Shown: in pieces, positions 7,842 to 13,912 of the stretch | Numbering within the stretch: the first letter of the stretch is position 1 | How the letters are laid out: each line of letters opens with the position of its first letter | DNA from: CAZVAO01 sp964625175 | GTDB taxonomy: Bacteria > Bacillota > UBA994 > PWPR01 | Length of the DNA stretch: 13,968 nt | Direction: 5' to 3' | NCBI GenBank assembly: GCA_964625175.1 | Contig: CAZVAO010000064.1 | Location: 1 to 13,968, forward strand | Notes under the pieces: model-generated | What the model was told of the DNA's origin: nothing | What the model saw: the letters and a program-made list of their open reading frames with translations, nothing else | Databases searched by the model: none | Program-made: the position numbers and the translations under genes

Positions 7842-7919
7842 GGCTCTATTTGAAATAATAATAGGTAGACCCCTTAAAAGTATGATATCATTATACTAGA
7901 TTATGGCAAAAGGATATAG

Positions 7920-9596
7920 ATGAATATGAATGATAATACAACAGACATTAATAAAATAGTTCCCTTTGGGCGTAACTCTCAATTTTACTTTAACCGAGCT
8001 ATGCACGAATATGAAAAAGGCAATTTAATAAAGGTATGTGATCTTTTAAGGTTGGCTATTGACTATAATCCAGGCGATGTTTGGAATTATTATAATTTAG
8101 CTTTAACCTATGAAGAAATGGAAGATTATAAACAGGCGATTGATATCTGGCAGAATCAGGTTTTGCGAGTGGATGAAAACTTCGCTGAGGCCTATTATCA
8201 TCTCGCGGTTTGCTGTGCCGAAACAGATGATATCGAGTCCGTCTATCACTATATGGAAAAATACCTAAGTCTGGACCCCGATGGTGATTGGGAAGAAGCG
8301 GCAAGCCAAGTCATTAAACTCTTGGGGGATGAACAGATCAACGAGGATTTAGAGGAATATAGCGAAACGTCACGCATTATGCAGAATCTGGAGAAGAAGC
8401 TAGTGGTGATGCTTAATACGCAATCCTATAACGAGGCAATGGATATTTGTGAGGACACCATTGAACGCGAGGGCGAGTTAATTCCCCTTTTGAATCGTAC
8501 AGCATTGGTGTGCTTCTTGGCAGGAGAGGACCAAAGGGGCCTGGATTATCTAAATCAAGTGCTCGAGGCTGACCCCAACAATGTTGGTGCAAATTGCAAC
8601 TTGGTCTTCTACTACTATTTACTTGGTGATGAAGTCCAAACTCAAAAAGTCATTGAGCGTGTGTTCGAAGTCGAATTCAATTCACTTTCTGAAATTCTGC
8701 AATGGACTCAAACGCTAGGCAATATCGGTAAACACCGCCGAGTATACGACTGTTTACATGATGTATACTGGGACGGCGAATACAGCGTTAAATTGTTCTA
8801 CCAGTTAGGGTGCGCAGCCTTAAACTTAGGGAAAATTAAAGAGGCCAATGATTTTTGGCGTCAGGCCTCCCTAATTGACAATCTACGAACCCCTGCAGAA
8901 CTCTATCATCAATTACTCATGCAAATCGATGATAAGGCTGAATTAGCACAAATGTGTAATTACAATCTGGATTGGCCCCTGTTGGATCATGCTCTGTTCA
9001 AAAAGGATCCTGCTGAACCCTATTCGGAGCATGGGAAAAAGATGATCTACATTTGTATTCAATACTATATGCGACATGGCATTGAGGATATTGTCAGCAA
9101 TGTGTTCGAGTATTTGCCACTATTGAATCCAGATCAGCAGGAGCATATTATTCAAGAGTTTATGCTTTCCGAATATGATGATTTAAAAATCCATGTTCTC
9201 CAAGCATATGACCCTAAAGTGAAGTCGATCCAAGCACTAAAATCCAACAATAATATTTATTTATTAAATGATGATTTTGAGGTAAAGGTTTCAACACCCT
9301 TTTTGGTCACTCTTAGAATGATCAAGGATAATATCCAGACCTATAAAAACGATATACTCGTACGCATTGGCCAGAAGCTTTGGTACTCTTATTGTAACAA
9401 AAGTTATCCGTCAGCGAGGAGAATTAATAAATCAATTGTATGGGCTGCGGCAGTAGAGTGTATGGTTTTAGAAATCTTCAATTATGACTGCGATTACGAT
9501 AGCATCGCTAACCGCTATCAAATCAAGCGCACTTCAATGGAGCGGGCCTTAGAGGAAATCACTCTAATTATTTGTAGCCCTGTATTTTCTGAATAG
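7920..9596 (+). CDS. TPR repeat protein with HTH-like C-terminus
   Basis: A 558-residue soluble protein that I do not recognise by name. The N-terminal part (about residues 18-125) holds at least three tetratricopeptide repeats with the usual W/Y-x-x-LA-x-x-Y pattern, for example VWNYYNLALTYEEMEDYKQA and AEAYYHLAVCCAETDD. More divergent helical repeats run from about 150 to 330 (ALVCFLAGEDQRGLDYL and AALNLGKIKEANDFW). The last 60 residues, with IVWAAAVECMVLEIF then YDSIANRYQIKRTSMERALEEI, resemble the helix-turn-helix-like tail seen in some Bacillota TPR proteins. TPR domains mediate protein-protein contacts, so an adaptor or regulatory role is likely but unproven. The ATG at 7920 has AAAGGA six bases upstream; the ATG at 7926 is also possible. 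The gene is monocistronic and closed by a terminator. Confidence 0.75.
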   Translation: MNMNDNTTDINKIVPFGRNSQFYFNRAMHEYEKGNLIKVCDLLRLAIDYNPGDVWNYYNLALTYEEMEDYKQAIDIWQNQVLRVDENFAEAYYHLAVCCAETDDIESVYHYMEKYLSLDPDGDWEEAASQVIKLLGDEQINEDLEEYSETSRIMQNLEKKLVVMLNTQSYNEAMDICEDTIEREGELIPLLNRTALVCFLAGEDQRGLDYLNQVLEADPNNVGANCNLVFYYYLLGDEVQTQKVIERVFEVEFNSLSEILQWTQTLGNIGKHRRVYDCLHDVYWDGEYSVKLFYQLGCAALNLGKIKEANDFWRQASLIDNLRTPAELYHQLLMQIDDKAELAQMCNYNLDWPLLDHALFKKDPAEPYSEHGKKMIYICIQYYMRHGIEDIVSNVFEYLPLLNPDQQEHIIQEFMLSEYDDLKIHVLQAYDPKVKSIQALKSNNNIYLLNDDFEVKVSTPFLVTLRMIKDNIQTYKNDILVRIGQKLWYSYCNKSYPSARRINKSIVWAAAVECMVLEIFNYDCDYDSIANRYQIKRTSMERALEEITLIICSPVFSE

Positions 9597-9605
9597 GTGT
9601 TTACC

Positions 9606-9634
9606 AGCCCCGCTATGATGGTGGGGCTTTTCTT
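9606..9634 (+). terminator. terminator of the TPR gene
   Basis: AGCCCCGC (9606-9613) pairs with GTGGGGCT (9621-9628), including one G-U, around a 7-base loop. TTTTCTT follows. It starts 9 bases after the TPR stop codon and is a standard intrinsic terminator. Confidence 0.85.
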
Positions 9635-9741
9635 ATTATGGCCTCAGCCAGTTGCCTACGTTTGCCTGCGGGACAATAAACACCCGTTTTACGGATGTCA
9701 TGATAGATCGAACGAGACAATCTTGTCACTAAAAGTGAGGT
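9613..9741 (-). pseudogene. possible IS30-type transposase N-terminal relic
   Basis: On the minus strand a 42-codon open stretch reads RLSRSIYHDIRKTGVYC followed by PAGKRRQLAEAI. This resembles the helix-turn-helix of IS30-family transposases, where a line such as RLGRSxSTISREIRRNG leads to Y and a basic RRAE segment. It is closed by stops on both sides, has no ribosome binding site, and its end overlaps the TPR terminator, so it would be a decayed fragment, not a gene. The match is by pattern only and could be chance. Confidence 0.3.
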
Positions 9742-9799
9742 TTACTAAGGGCTAGCGCCCTAAAAAAGAATAGCCAAGCCACTGGCCAAAAACTATTCT
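9684..9799. other. cluster of four small hairpins in a 345-bp gene-poor region
   Basis: Between the TPR terminator and the chromate-transporter promoter there is no plausible intact gene. The stretch contains consecutive inverted repeats: CCGT/ACGG (9684-9694), TCACT/AGTGA (9726-9738), AGGGC/GCCCT (9748-9761) and AGAATAG/CTATTCT (9767-9799, with a nested GCCA/TGGC). None carries a proper T-run. The region could be a small structured RNA, a relic of an insertion, or coincidence. Confidence 0.35.
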
Positions 9800-9883
9800 A
9801 ACAGCAAAAATTCTTTTTCTAGTCCAAGTCCTATCTTTTAAAACATAAGATTTGAAGTGGGTAAACCGATTATTAATAATCCA

Positions 9884-9912
9884 TTGAATAGTTCTTTGTC
9901 ATATTGTATACT
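9884..9912 (+). promoter_or_regulatory. promoter of the chromate transporter gene
   Basis: TTGAAT (9884-9889) and TATACT (9907-9912) are separated by exactly 17 bp, 29 bases upstream of the ATG. The -10 region is embedded in the overlapping palindromes GTATAC and TGTACA, which could be part of an operator. Confidence 0.7.
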
Positions 9913-9941
9913 GTACACATATGTTGGAGAGGGGTGTGTTT

Positions 9942-10472
9942 ATGTTAAAAGTTCTTTGGGATATATTTATGGCTATGGTACGTGTTGGGACACTTGGATT
10001 TGGTGGCGGACAAGCATCTATTCCATTATTACAGATTGAGGCGGTACAAAACTACCAATGGATGACGACACAAGAATTTGGAGATTTGTATGCAATCGGC
10101 AATTGTTTGCCAGGTCCCATTGCCACTAAAATGGCTACTGCAATCGGCTACGAGCAAGCGGGTATACCAGGCGCTATCACAGGGTTAATCGGTATGGTTT
10201 TGCCGTCGACAATCGCCTTGTTGATTGTCGTTGCGTTATTTATGCAGTTCAAAGATTTGCCACAAGTACAAGGGTTGCTAAAAGGGATCAGACCTGTTGT
10301 TGTTGTGATGTTGGTTTTAATCACCTATAAGATTGGAATTTCGTCTATGGGCACACCGATTTCATTCATTATTGCGGGAATTGCCTTTGTCGCCATTCAA
10401 TTTTTGGGCGTCCACCCTGCTATTGTGATCCTAGGGAGTATGGCTTTTGGAGTTTTCTTTTTGGCAGGTTAG
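9942..10472 (+). CDS. chrA: chromate transporter, single CHR domain
   Basis: A 176-residue integral membrane protein with one CHR (chromate ion transporter) domain. The family signature is visible at the N-terminus as VGTLGFGGGQASIPLL (residues 15-30), followed by GNCLPGPIATKMATAIGY, and then about four hydrophobic helices up to residue 176. ChrA proteins export chromate by anion antiport; in many anaerobes the short forms have unproven substrates. Short CHR proteins usually occur as two adjacent genes forming a heteromeric transporter, but here only one is present between a promoter and a strong terminator, so it may act as a homodimer or have a partner elsewhere. The start is set by GGAGAGGGG at 9926-9934, 7 bases upstream; the ATG at 9921 lies before this site. 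The gene symbol is by family only. Confidence 0.85.
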   Translation: MLKVLWDIFMAMVRVGTLGFGGGQASIPLLQIEAVQNYQWMTTQEFGDLYAIGNCLPGPIATKMATAIGYEQAGIPGAITGLIGMVLPSTIALLIVVALFMQFKDLPQVQGLLKGIRPVVVVMLVLITYKIGISSMGTPISFIIAGIAFVAIQFLGVHPAIVILGSMAFGVFFLAG

Positions 10473-10506
10473 CTGAAAAAATCTCTATCGTTGTTACCTA
10501 ATAATT

Positions 10507-10552
10507 ATAGACCCATGCTCACCACTAAATTAAGTGGTGAGCATGGGTCTAT
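10507..10552 (+). terminator. strong terminator after the chromate transporter
   Basis: A perfect 20-bp stem (10507-10526 with 10533-10552) closes a 6-base AAATTA loop, followed by CTTTGTTTT. The long GC-containing stem makes this the strongest terminator in the window and separates the transporter from the Fur operon. Confidence 0.85.
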
Positions 10553-10653
10553 CTTTGTTTTAGCAGCCGTTTCTATTTTTTTTAATGTTTGCAAGGCATT
10601 ACCGCAGTTGGGTTTTGTTTTTCACCTGCAAATTGTGGTAAACTTATGCTAGC

Positions 10654-10659
10654 TATAAT
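10654..10659 (+). promoter_or_regulatory. -10 box of the 10678 operon
   Basis: A consensus TATAAT lies 18 bases before the ATG of the small membrane protein. No convincing -35 box stands at 17 bp; the nearest candidate, TTGTGG, is only 15 bp away. The preceding TGC does not form an exact extended -10. A regulated promoter is possible, since a Fur-type regulator is encoded in this operon. Confidence 0.45.
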
Positions 10660-10677
10660 ATAGAAGGTGGTAACCTG

Positions 10678-10875
10678 ATGGAAAAATTTTTTCAAAAGCA
10701 TAAAAGCGAATTAAAAACCCCTGCCGTTTACCTCACTGTTGGCACGACTGTGCTGGTAGTTGGGGCCGTTACAGGAAATCTAGAGAGCTTTGCTACAATT
10801 ATGTTAGGTGTTGGCGCAATTGTTTTTGGAATCCGGGATATCGCGGCGATGTATCTAAAGGATTTAGAGGAGTAG
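10678..10875 (+). CDS. small two-helix membrane protein
   Basis: A 65-residue protein that I do not recognise. A basic N-terminus (EKFFQKHKSELK) is followed by two hydrophobic helices at about residues 16-34 and 37-55, joined by a short turn, with an acidic tail LKDLEE. AAGGTGG lies 7 bases upstream of the ATG and supports translation. The stop is 9 bases before the Fur-type regulator gene, and the ribosome binding site of the latter (GAGGAG) overlaps the end of this gene, so the two are likely cotranscribed and perhaps translationally coupled. Function is unknown. Confidence 0.7.
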   Translation: MEKFFQKHKSELKTPAVYLTVGTTVLVVGAVTGNLESFATIMLGVGAIVFGIRDIAAMYLKDLEE

Positions 10876-10884
10876 TATTGTTCG

Positions 10885-11346
10885 ATGGAAGATAGGATTA
10901 GTGCCATTCAAGAGAGGTTGCGCAAGAATGGTTTGCGATTAACAAAACAACGTCAGGTGATTTTTGAGGTGTTGCTTGAAAATAGTGATCGACACCTTAG
11001 TGTTGAAGAGCTCTATCATAGTGTTAGTGAACATGATCCCGATGTAGGATTAGCGACAATCTATCGTACATTAGAGATTTTTGTAAAGCTTAATATCTGC
11101 CATAGAATGGAGTTTGGGGGCAAAGGTGCGCGCTATGAGTTGAGTGATGGAGACAAAGAGCATTATCATCATCACCTATTCTGTTCAAATTGCGGATTGA
11201 TTATTGAGGTGAATGACGACCTATTGGATTCCATTGAAAGTAAAATAATCAATGAACATCACTTCTTAATCAAAGACCACTCGTTGCGTTTTTACGGACT
11301 GTGTCAGGATTGTCAGCTCTTGCTGAATAATGAATCGGAGGACTAA
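10885..11346 (+). CDS. Fur family metal-responsive repressor
   Basis: A 153-residue Fur-superfamily regulator. The winged-helix DNA-binding domain covers residues 1-85, with recognition helix GLATIYRTLEIF at 55-66. The dimerisation domain carries the structural zinc site in two CxxC pairs (Cys100/Cys103 and Cys140/Cys143). Regulatory metal ligands are apparent at His37, Glu85, His95, His97 and Glu108, with His132 near the end. A Glu at position 108, where PerR has Asp, favours a Fur-like (iron) rather than a PerR-like (peroxide) sensor, although Zur cannot be excluded. The protein would repress metal uptake genes when the metal is plentiful. It is cotranscribed with a small membrane protein upstream, and gltX starts 4 bases after its stop. 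The FecE-like ABC ATPase in the same operon fits a metal-uptake link. Confidence 0.9.
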   Translation: MEDRISAIQERLRKNGLRLTKQRQVIFEVLLENSDRHLSVEELYHSVSEHDPDVGLATIYRTLEIFVKLNICHRMEFGGKGARYELSDGDKEHYHHHLFCSNCGLIIEVNDDLLDSIESKIINEHHFLIKDHSLRFYGLCQDCQLLLNNESED

Positions 11347-11350
11347 GCTA

Positions 11351-12811
11351 ATGACTACTGTGAGAACCCGATTTGCACCTAGCCCAACCGGCTACATGCA
11401 TATTGGGAATTTGCGCACGGCTTTATATACTTATTTAATCGCACGTGCCAATAAAGGCACTTTCATTCTACGCATTGAAGATACAGATCAAGAGCGTTAT
11501 GTAGAAGGTGCTCTTGATTTTATATATGAAATTATGGATCTGACTGGCCTCCATTACGACGAGGGCCCAAATGTGGGTGGGGCCTATGGTCCCTACATCC
11601 AGAGTGAGAGACGTGATATCTACACGAAACATGCCCATTATTTAGTGGAAACAGGTGCGGCTTATCCCTGTTTCTGTTCAGTGGAGCGTTTAGCTGCAGC
11701 GCGAGCCGCTGCGGCGGATCAACCCGGCGTATGGCGCTATGATTATCACTGTCGTGATTTGGATCCCGCACTTGCTCAGGAACGGATTGCTGCAGGAGAA
11801 AGCTACGTTATTCGTCAGAAAATGCCCACCACTGGCAAGACTACTTTTGTTGACGCAGTATTTGGGGAGATTACGGTTCCGAATGAGGAGTTAGAAGACC
11901 AGGTTTTATTGAAAGCAGATGGCTTACCAACTTATAATTTTGCCAATGTAGTTGATGATCATCTTATGGGCATTACCCACGTAGTACGAGGAACAGAGTA
12001 TCTATCATCTGCTCCTAAGTATAATCTGCTGTATGAGGCATTTGGTTGGGAGATTCCTACTTATGTCCACCTTACACCGGTTATGAAGGAACCAGGCAAG
12101 AAACTCAGTAAGCGTTATGGGGATGCTTCATTTAATGACTTCTATTCTAAGGGCTATCTGAAAGAGGCAATTATCAATTACATCGCACTTTTAGGGTGGA
12201 GCCCAGGCACAGAACAAGAAATATTTAGTCTAAAAGAACTCGAGGAAATCTTTAGCTTAAGCGGTTTAAGCAAGTCACCCGCTGTTTTTGATACAATGAA
12301 ATTGCGGTGGATGAATAGCGTCTATATACGTGACTTAGCCGATGCTGAGTTTATGCAGCATGCCTTGCCCTACTTAGAAAAAGTTTTAGGCCATACAGCA
12401 ATTGATTTAGATGCGGTTGGCCAATTATTGCACAGTCGTGTTGAGGTTTTTTCTGAGATTCCAGATATGATTGGCTTCTTGGCAGACTTACCTGATTTTG
12501 ACTTAAGCATTTTGTGTCATGAAAAGACTAAGACTGAATTACCAGAAGCCCTTGAAAGTTTACAGTACTCTTATGCCGCACTGGCCGAAGCTCCAGACTG
12601 GCAAAAGGACCCCCTCAGAGACCTATTAAAAAACGTGACGAAGGCTTTAGGTGTTAAGACGGGACGGATTCTTTGGCCCCTGCGCATAGCGATTTCTGGT
12701 CAGGAATCGACGCCTGGTGGGGCCTATGATCTATTGGTCCTCCTTGGTAAAGAAGCGTGCTTAGCGCGTATGCAACACACTATAAAACGGTTAGAAAGCC
12801 ACCTTGCTTAA
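11351..12811 (+). CDS. gltX: glutamyl-tRNA synthetase
   Basis: A 486-residue class I aminoacyl-tRNA synthetase, full length, that attaches glutamate to tRNA-Glu. The HIGH motif is HIGN (17-20) within RFAPSPTGYMHIGNLRTAL, the KMSKS motif is KLSKR (251-255), and RIEDTDQER is the conserved tRNA/ATP-binding segment. Cys107 and Cys109 (PCFC), with Cys134 in YDYHC, suggest a zinc-binding insert. No GatCAB genes are seen here, so whether the enzyme also mischarges tRNA-Gln cannot be judged. The start at 11351 is supported by GGAGG at 11337-11341; a reading from 11330 would overlap the fur gene and has no site of its own. It lies within an operon with the Fur-type gene upstream and the ABC ATPase directly downstream. 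Confidence 0.96.
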   Translation: MTTVRTRFAPSPTGYMHIGNLRTALYTYLIARANKGTFILRIEDTDQERYVEGALDFIYEIMDLTGLHYDEGPNVGGAYGPYIQSERRDIYTKHAHYLVETGAAYPCFCSVERLAAARAAAADQPGVWRYDYHCRDLDPALAQERIAAGESYVIRQKMPTTGKTTFVDAVFGEITVPNEELEDQVLLKADGLPTYNFANVVDDHLMGITHVVRGTEYLSSAPKYNLLYEAFGWEIPTYVHLTPVMKEPGKKLSKRYGDASFNDFYSKGYLKEAIINYIALLGWSPGTEQEIFSLKELEEIFSLSGLSKSPAVFDTMKLRWMNSVYIRDLADAEFMQHALPYLEKVLGHTAIDLDAVGQLLHSRVEVFSEIPDMIGFLADLPDFDLSILCHEKTKTELPEALESLQYSYAALAEAPDWQKDPLRDLLKNVTKALGVKTGRILWPLRIAISGQESTPGGAYDLLVLLGKEACLARMQHTIKRLESHLA

Positions 12812-13564
12812 ATGAAACACTTGGAGATTAACGCGATTACAGTGGGCTATGATCAGGCGGTCTTGCATGATTTTGATTTAACAGTTAGACGAGGCGAGTG
12901 GATTGGGATTATTGGCGCAAATGGAGCAGGTAAATCAACGCTACTTAAAGCGATAACCAAATTATTGCCCTTAGAAAAAGGAAAGATTATCGTTCAAGGA
13001 CAAGATATTCAAAACCTATCAAGCAAACAACTTGCCCGTTTAGTCGCCGTTGTCAATCAAAGTGCTGATGTGAGTTTTAATTATCGCGTGCGCGATGTGG
13101 TGAAACTGGGTCGGTATGCGCATAAAGATCAAACGCTAGCTGCCATTGAACCTTTCATGAAATACACCGACGTTTGGTGCTTGCGTGAGCGCGGCTTCCA
13201 TGAGTTAAGTGGCGGTGAGAAACAGCGTGTTATTATCAGCCAGGCATTCGCACAAGAGGCTGATCTGATAATGATGGACGAACCCACTTCTGATTTAGAC
13301 ATTCGTCACCAGGTCGATGTGTTCAACGTTTTGGAAGATTTTCAAAGGGAACGGGAAGTAACGATTATTGCGATAATGCATGATCTAAATTTAGCGGCTT
13401 TGTATTGCAACCGATTAGTTGCGTTGAAAGATGGCCAGATCGTTGCAGACGGCACGCCGAGCGAAGTCTTAACACCCGATCATTTGTTAGAAATTTTTGG
13501 CATAAACGTTAAGGTTGAGTATTTCAAGACCGATAAAAGGCCAGTCGTTATGCTGGAAAAATAA
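12812..13564 (+). CDS. FecE-like ABC transporter ATP-binding protein
   Basis: A 250-residue ATPase of the iron-siderophore/haem/cobalamin ABC importer class (FecE, FhuC and BtuD relatives). All nucleotide-binding motifs are intact: Walker A GANGAGKST (35-43), Q-loop Gln83, signature LSGGE (132-136), Walker B LIMMDEP (152-158), D-loop SDLD and switch His190. It would power uptake through a BtuC-type permease with a substrate-binding lipoprotein, but neither is encoded within the window, so its partners are elsewhere. The ATG directly abuts the gltX stop (TAA then ATG) and has no good ribosome binding site, so translation probably depends on coupling to gltX. The placement with a Fur-type regulator suggests iron-responsive control. 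The substrate cannot be assigned. Confidence 0.88.
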   Translation: MKHLEINAITVGYDQAVLHDFDLTVRRGEWIGIIGANGAGKSTLLKAITKLLPLEKGKIIVQGQDIQNLSSKQLARLVAVVNQSADVSFNYRVRDVVKLGRYAHKDQTLAAIEPFMKYTDVWCLRERGFHELSGGEKQRVIISQAFAQEADLIMMDEPTSDLDIRHQVDVFNVLEDFQREREVTIIAIMHDLNLAALYCNRLVALKDGQIVADGTPSEVLTPDHLLEIFGINVKVEYFKTDKRPVVMLEK

Positions 13565-13578
13565 AATAGCCGATTAAG

Positions 13579-13601
13579 CGAGCACAACTGTGCTCGTTTT
13601 T
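13579..13601 (+). terminator. terminator of the fur-gltX-ABC operon
   Basis: CGAGCAC (13579-13585) and GTGCTCG (13590-13596) close an AACT loop and are followed by TTTTT. A second short hairpin, TTTGCT/AGCAAA (13605-13620), follows and ends in A-residues, so it may help termination from the opposite direction. Confidence 0.85.
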
Positions 13602-13649
13602 AGCTTTGCTAGAGAGCAAAAATGAGAACCCGCTTGCCGATTTTATGAT

Positions 13650-13678
13650 TTGCCTTTTAGAGACTACAAACGTATAAT
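13650..13678 (+). promoter_or_regulatory. promoter of the Sec-CopZ gene
   Basis: TTGCCT (13650-13655) and a consensus TATAAT (13673-13678) are separated by 17 bp, 30 bases before the start codon. TACAAACGTA (13665-13674) overlaps the -10 box and differs by one base from the TACAnnTGTA operator of CopY-type copper repressors, so copper-responsive control is possible but speculative. Confidence 0.7.
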
Positions 13679-13708
13679 GAGAGTATCTTAATGAGGAGGT
13701 AAATGCAG

Positions 13709-13912
13709 ATGGTTAAAACAATTTTAAATGTCACAGGTATGACCTGAAACCATTGTGAAAATGCTGTGCGCAGAGCATTGCTAACTCTGGATGGAGTGCT
13801 ACAGGTAACGATTGATTTAGCGACTGGTAGCGTCATTGTTGAGTCTGAGTCACCAGTCCCAACACAGGTGCTAGCTGACACAATCAACAAAGCAGGTTAT
13901 CAAGTCGTTTAG
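13709..13912 (+). CDS. CopZ-like copper chaperone with in-frame UGA (likely selenocysteine)
   Basis: A 67-residue heavy-metal-associated (HMA) domain protein, the normal CopZ length. Reading TGA at codon 13 (13745-13747) as selenocysteine gives GMTUNHC at residues 10-16, where the family has GMTCxxC. The rest fits the beta-alpha-beta-beta-alpha-beta fold: NHCENAVRRAL helix, DGV turn, VTIDLATGSVIVE strands, LADTINKAGY helix. Cys16 is the second metal ligand. GAGGAGG at 13693-13699 favours the ATG at 13709 over the one at 13703. A bacterial SECIS-like hairpin follows the TGA. Other genes here end in TGA, so UGA is not a general sense codon. CopZ proteins carry Cu(I) to ATPases or repressors, and selenolate-thiolate binding would be unusual. 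Alternatives are a point-mutated gene or a sequencing error. A gene caller would find only fragments here. The stop is TAG. Confidence 0.78.
13760..13779 (+). promoter_or_regulatory. candidate bacterial SECIS element
   Basis: AATGCT (13760-13765) and AGCATT (13774-13779) form a perfect 6-bp stem around the 8-base loop GTGCGCAG. The loop starts 18 bases after the in-frame TGA and begins with G. Both features fit the known bacterial SECIS requirements: a hairpin within the coding region, apical loop roughly 16-37 nt after UGA, and G in the first loop positions. Confidence 0.65.

Noticed and set aside
7743..7919. T-box riboswitch upstream of argS
   Set aside because: The predicted transcript leader is only about 65 bases and shows no T-box sequence or terminator hairpin.
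9857..10039. 60-codon plus-strand open frame overlapping the chromate transporter start
   Set aside because: It is out of frame with the transporter, lacks a ribosome binding site and has no protein-like pattern.
10885..11346. Calling the Fur-family regulator PerR
   Set aside because: The regulatory position 108 is Glu as in Fur, while PerR needs Asp for peroxide sensing.
13703..13711. Alternative start of the Sec-CopZ gene at the ATG at 13703
   Set aside because: It is only three bases from the GAGGAGG site; the ATG at 13709 has proper spacing and matches the usual CopZ N-terminus.
13657..13890. Minus-strand 77-codon open frame across the CopZ region
   Set aside because: It is the antisense shadow of the HMA gene, with a composition unlike a protein and no ribosome binding site.
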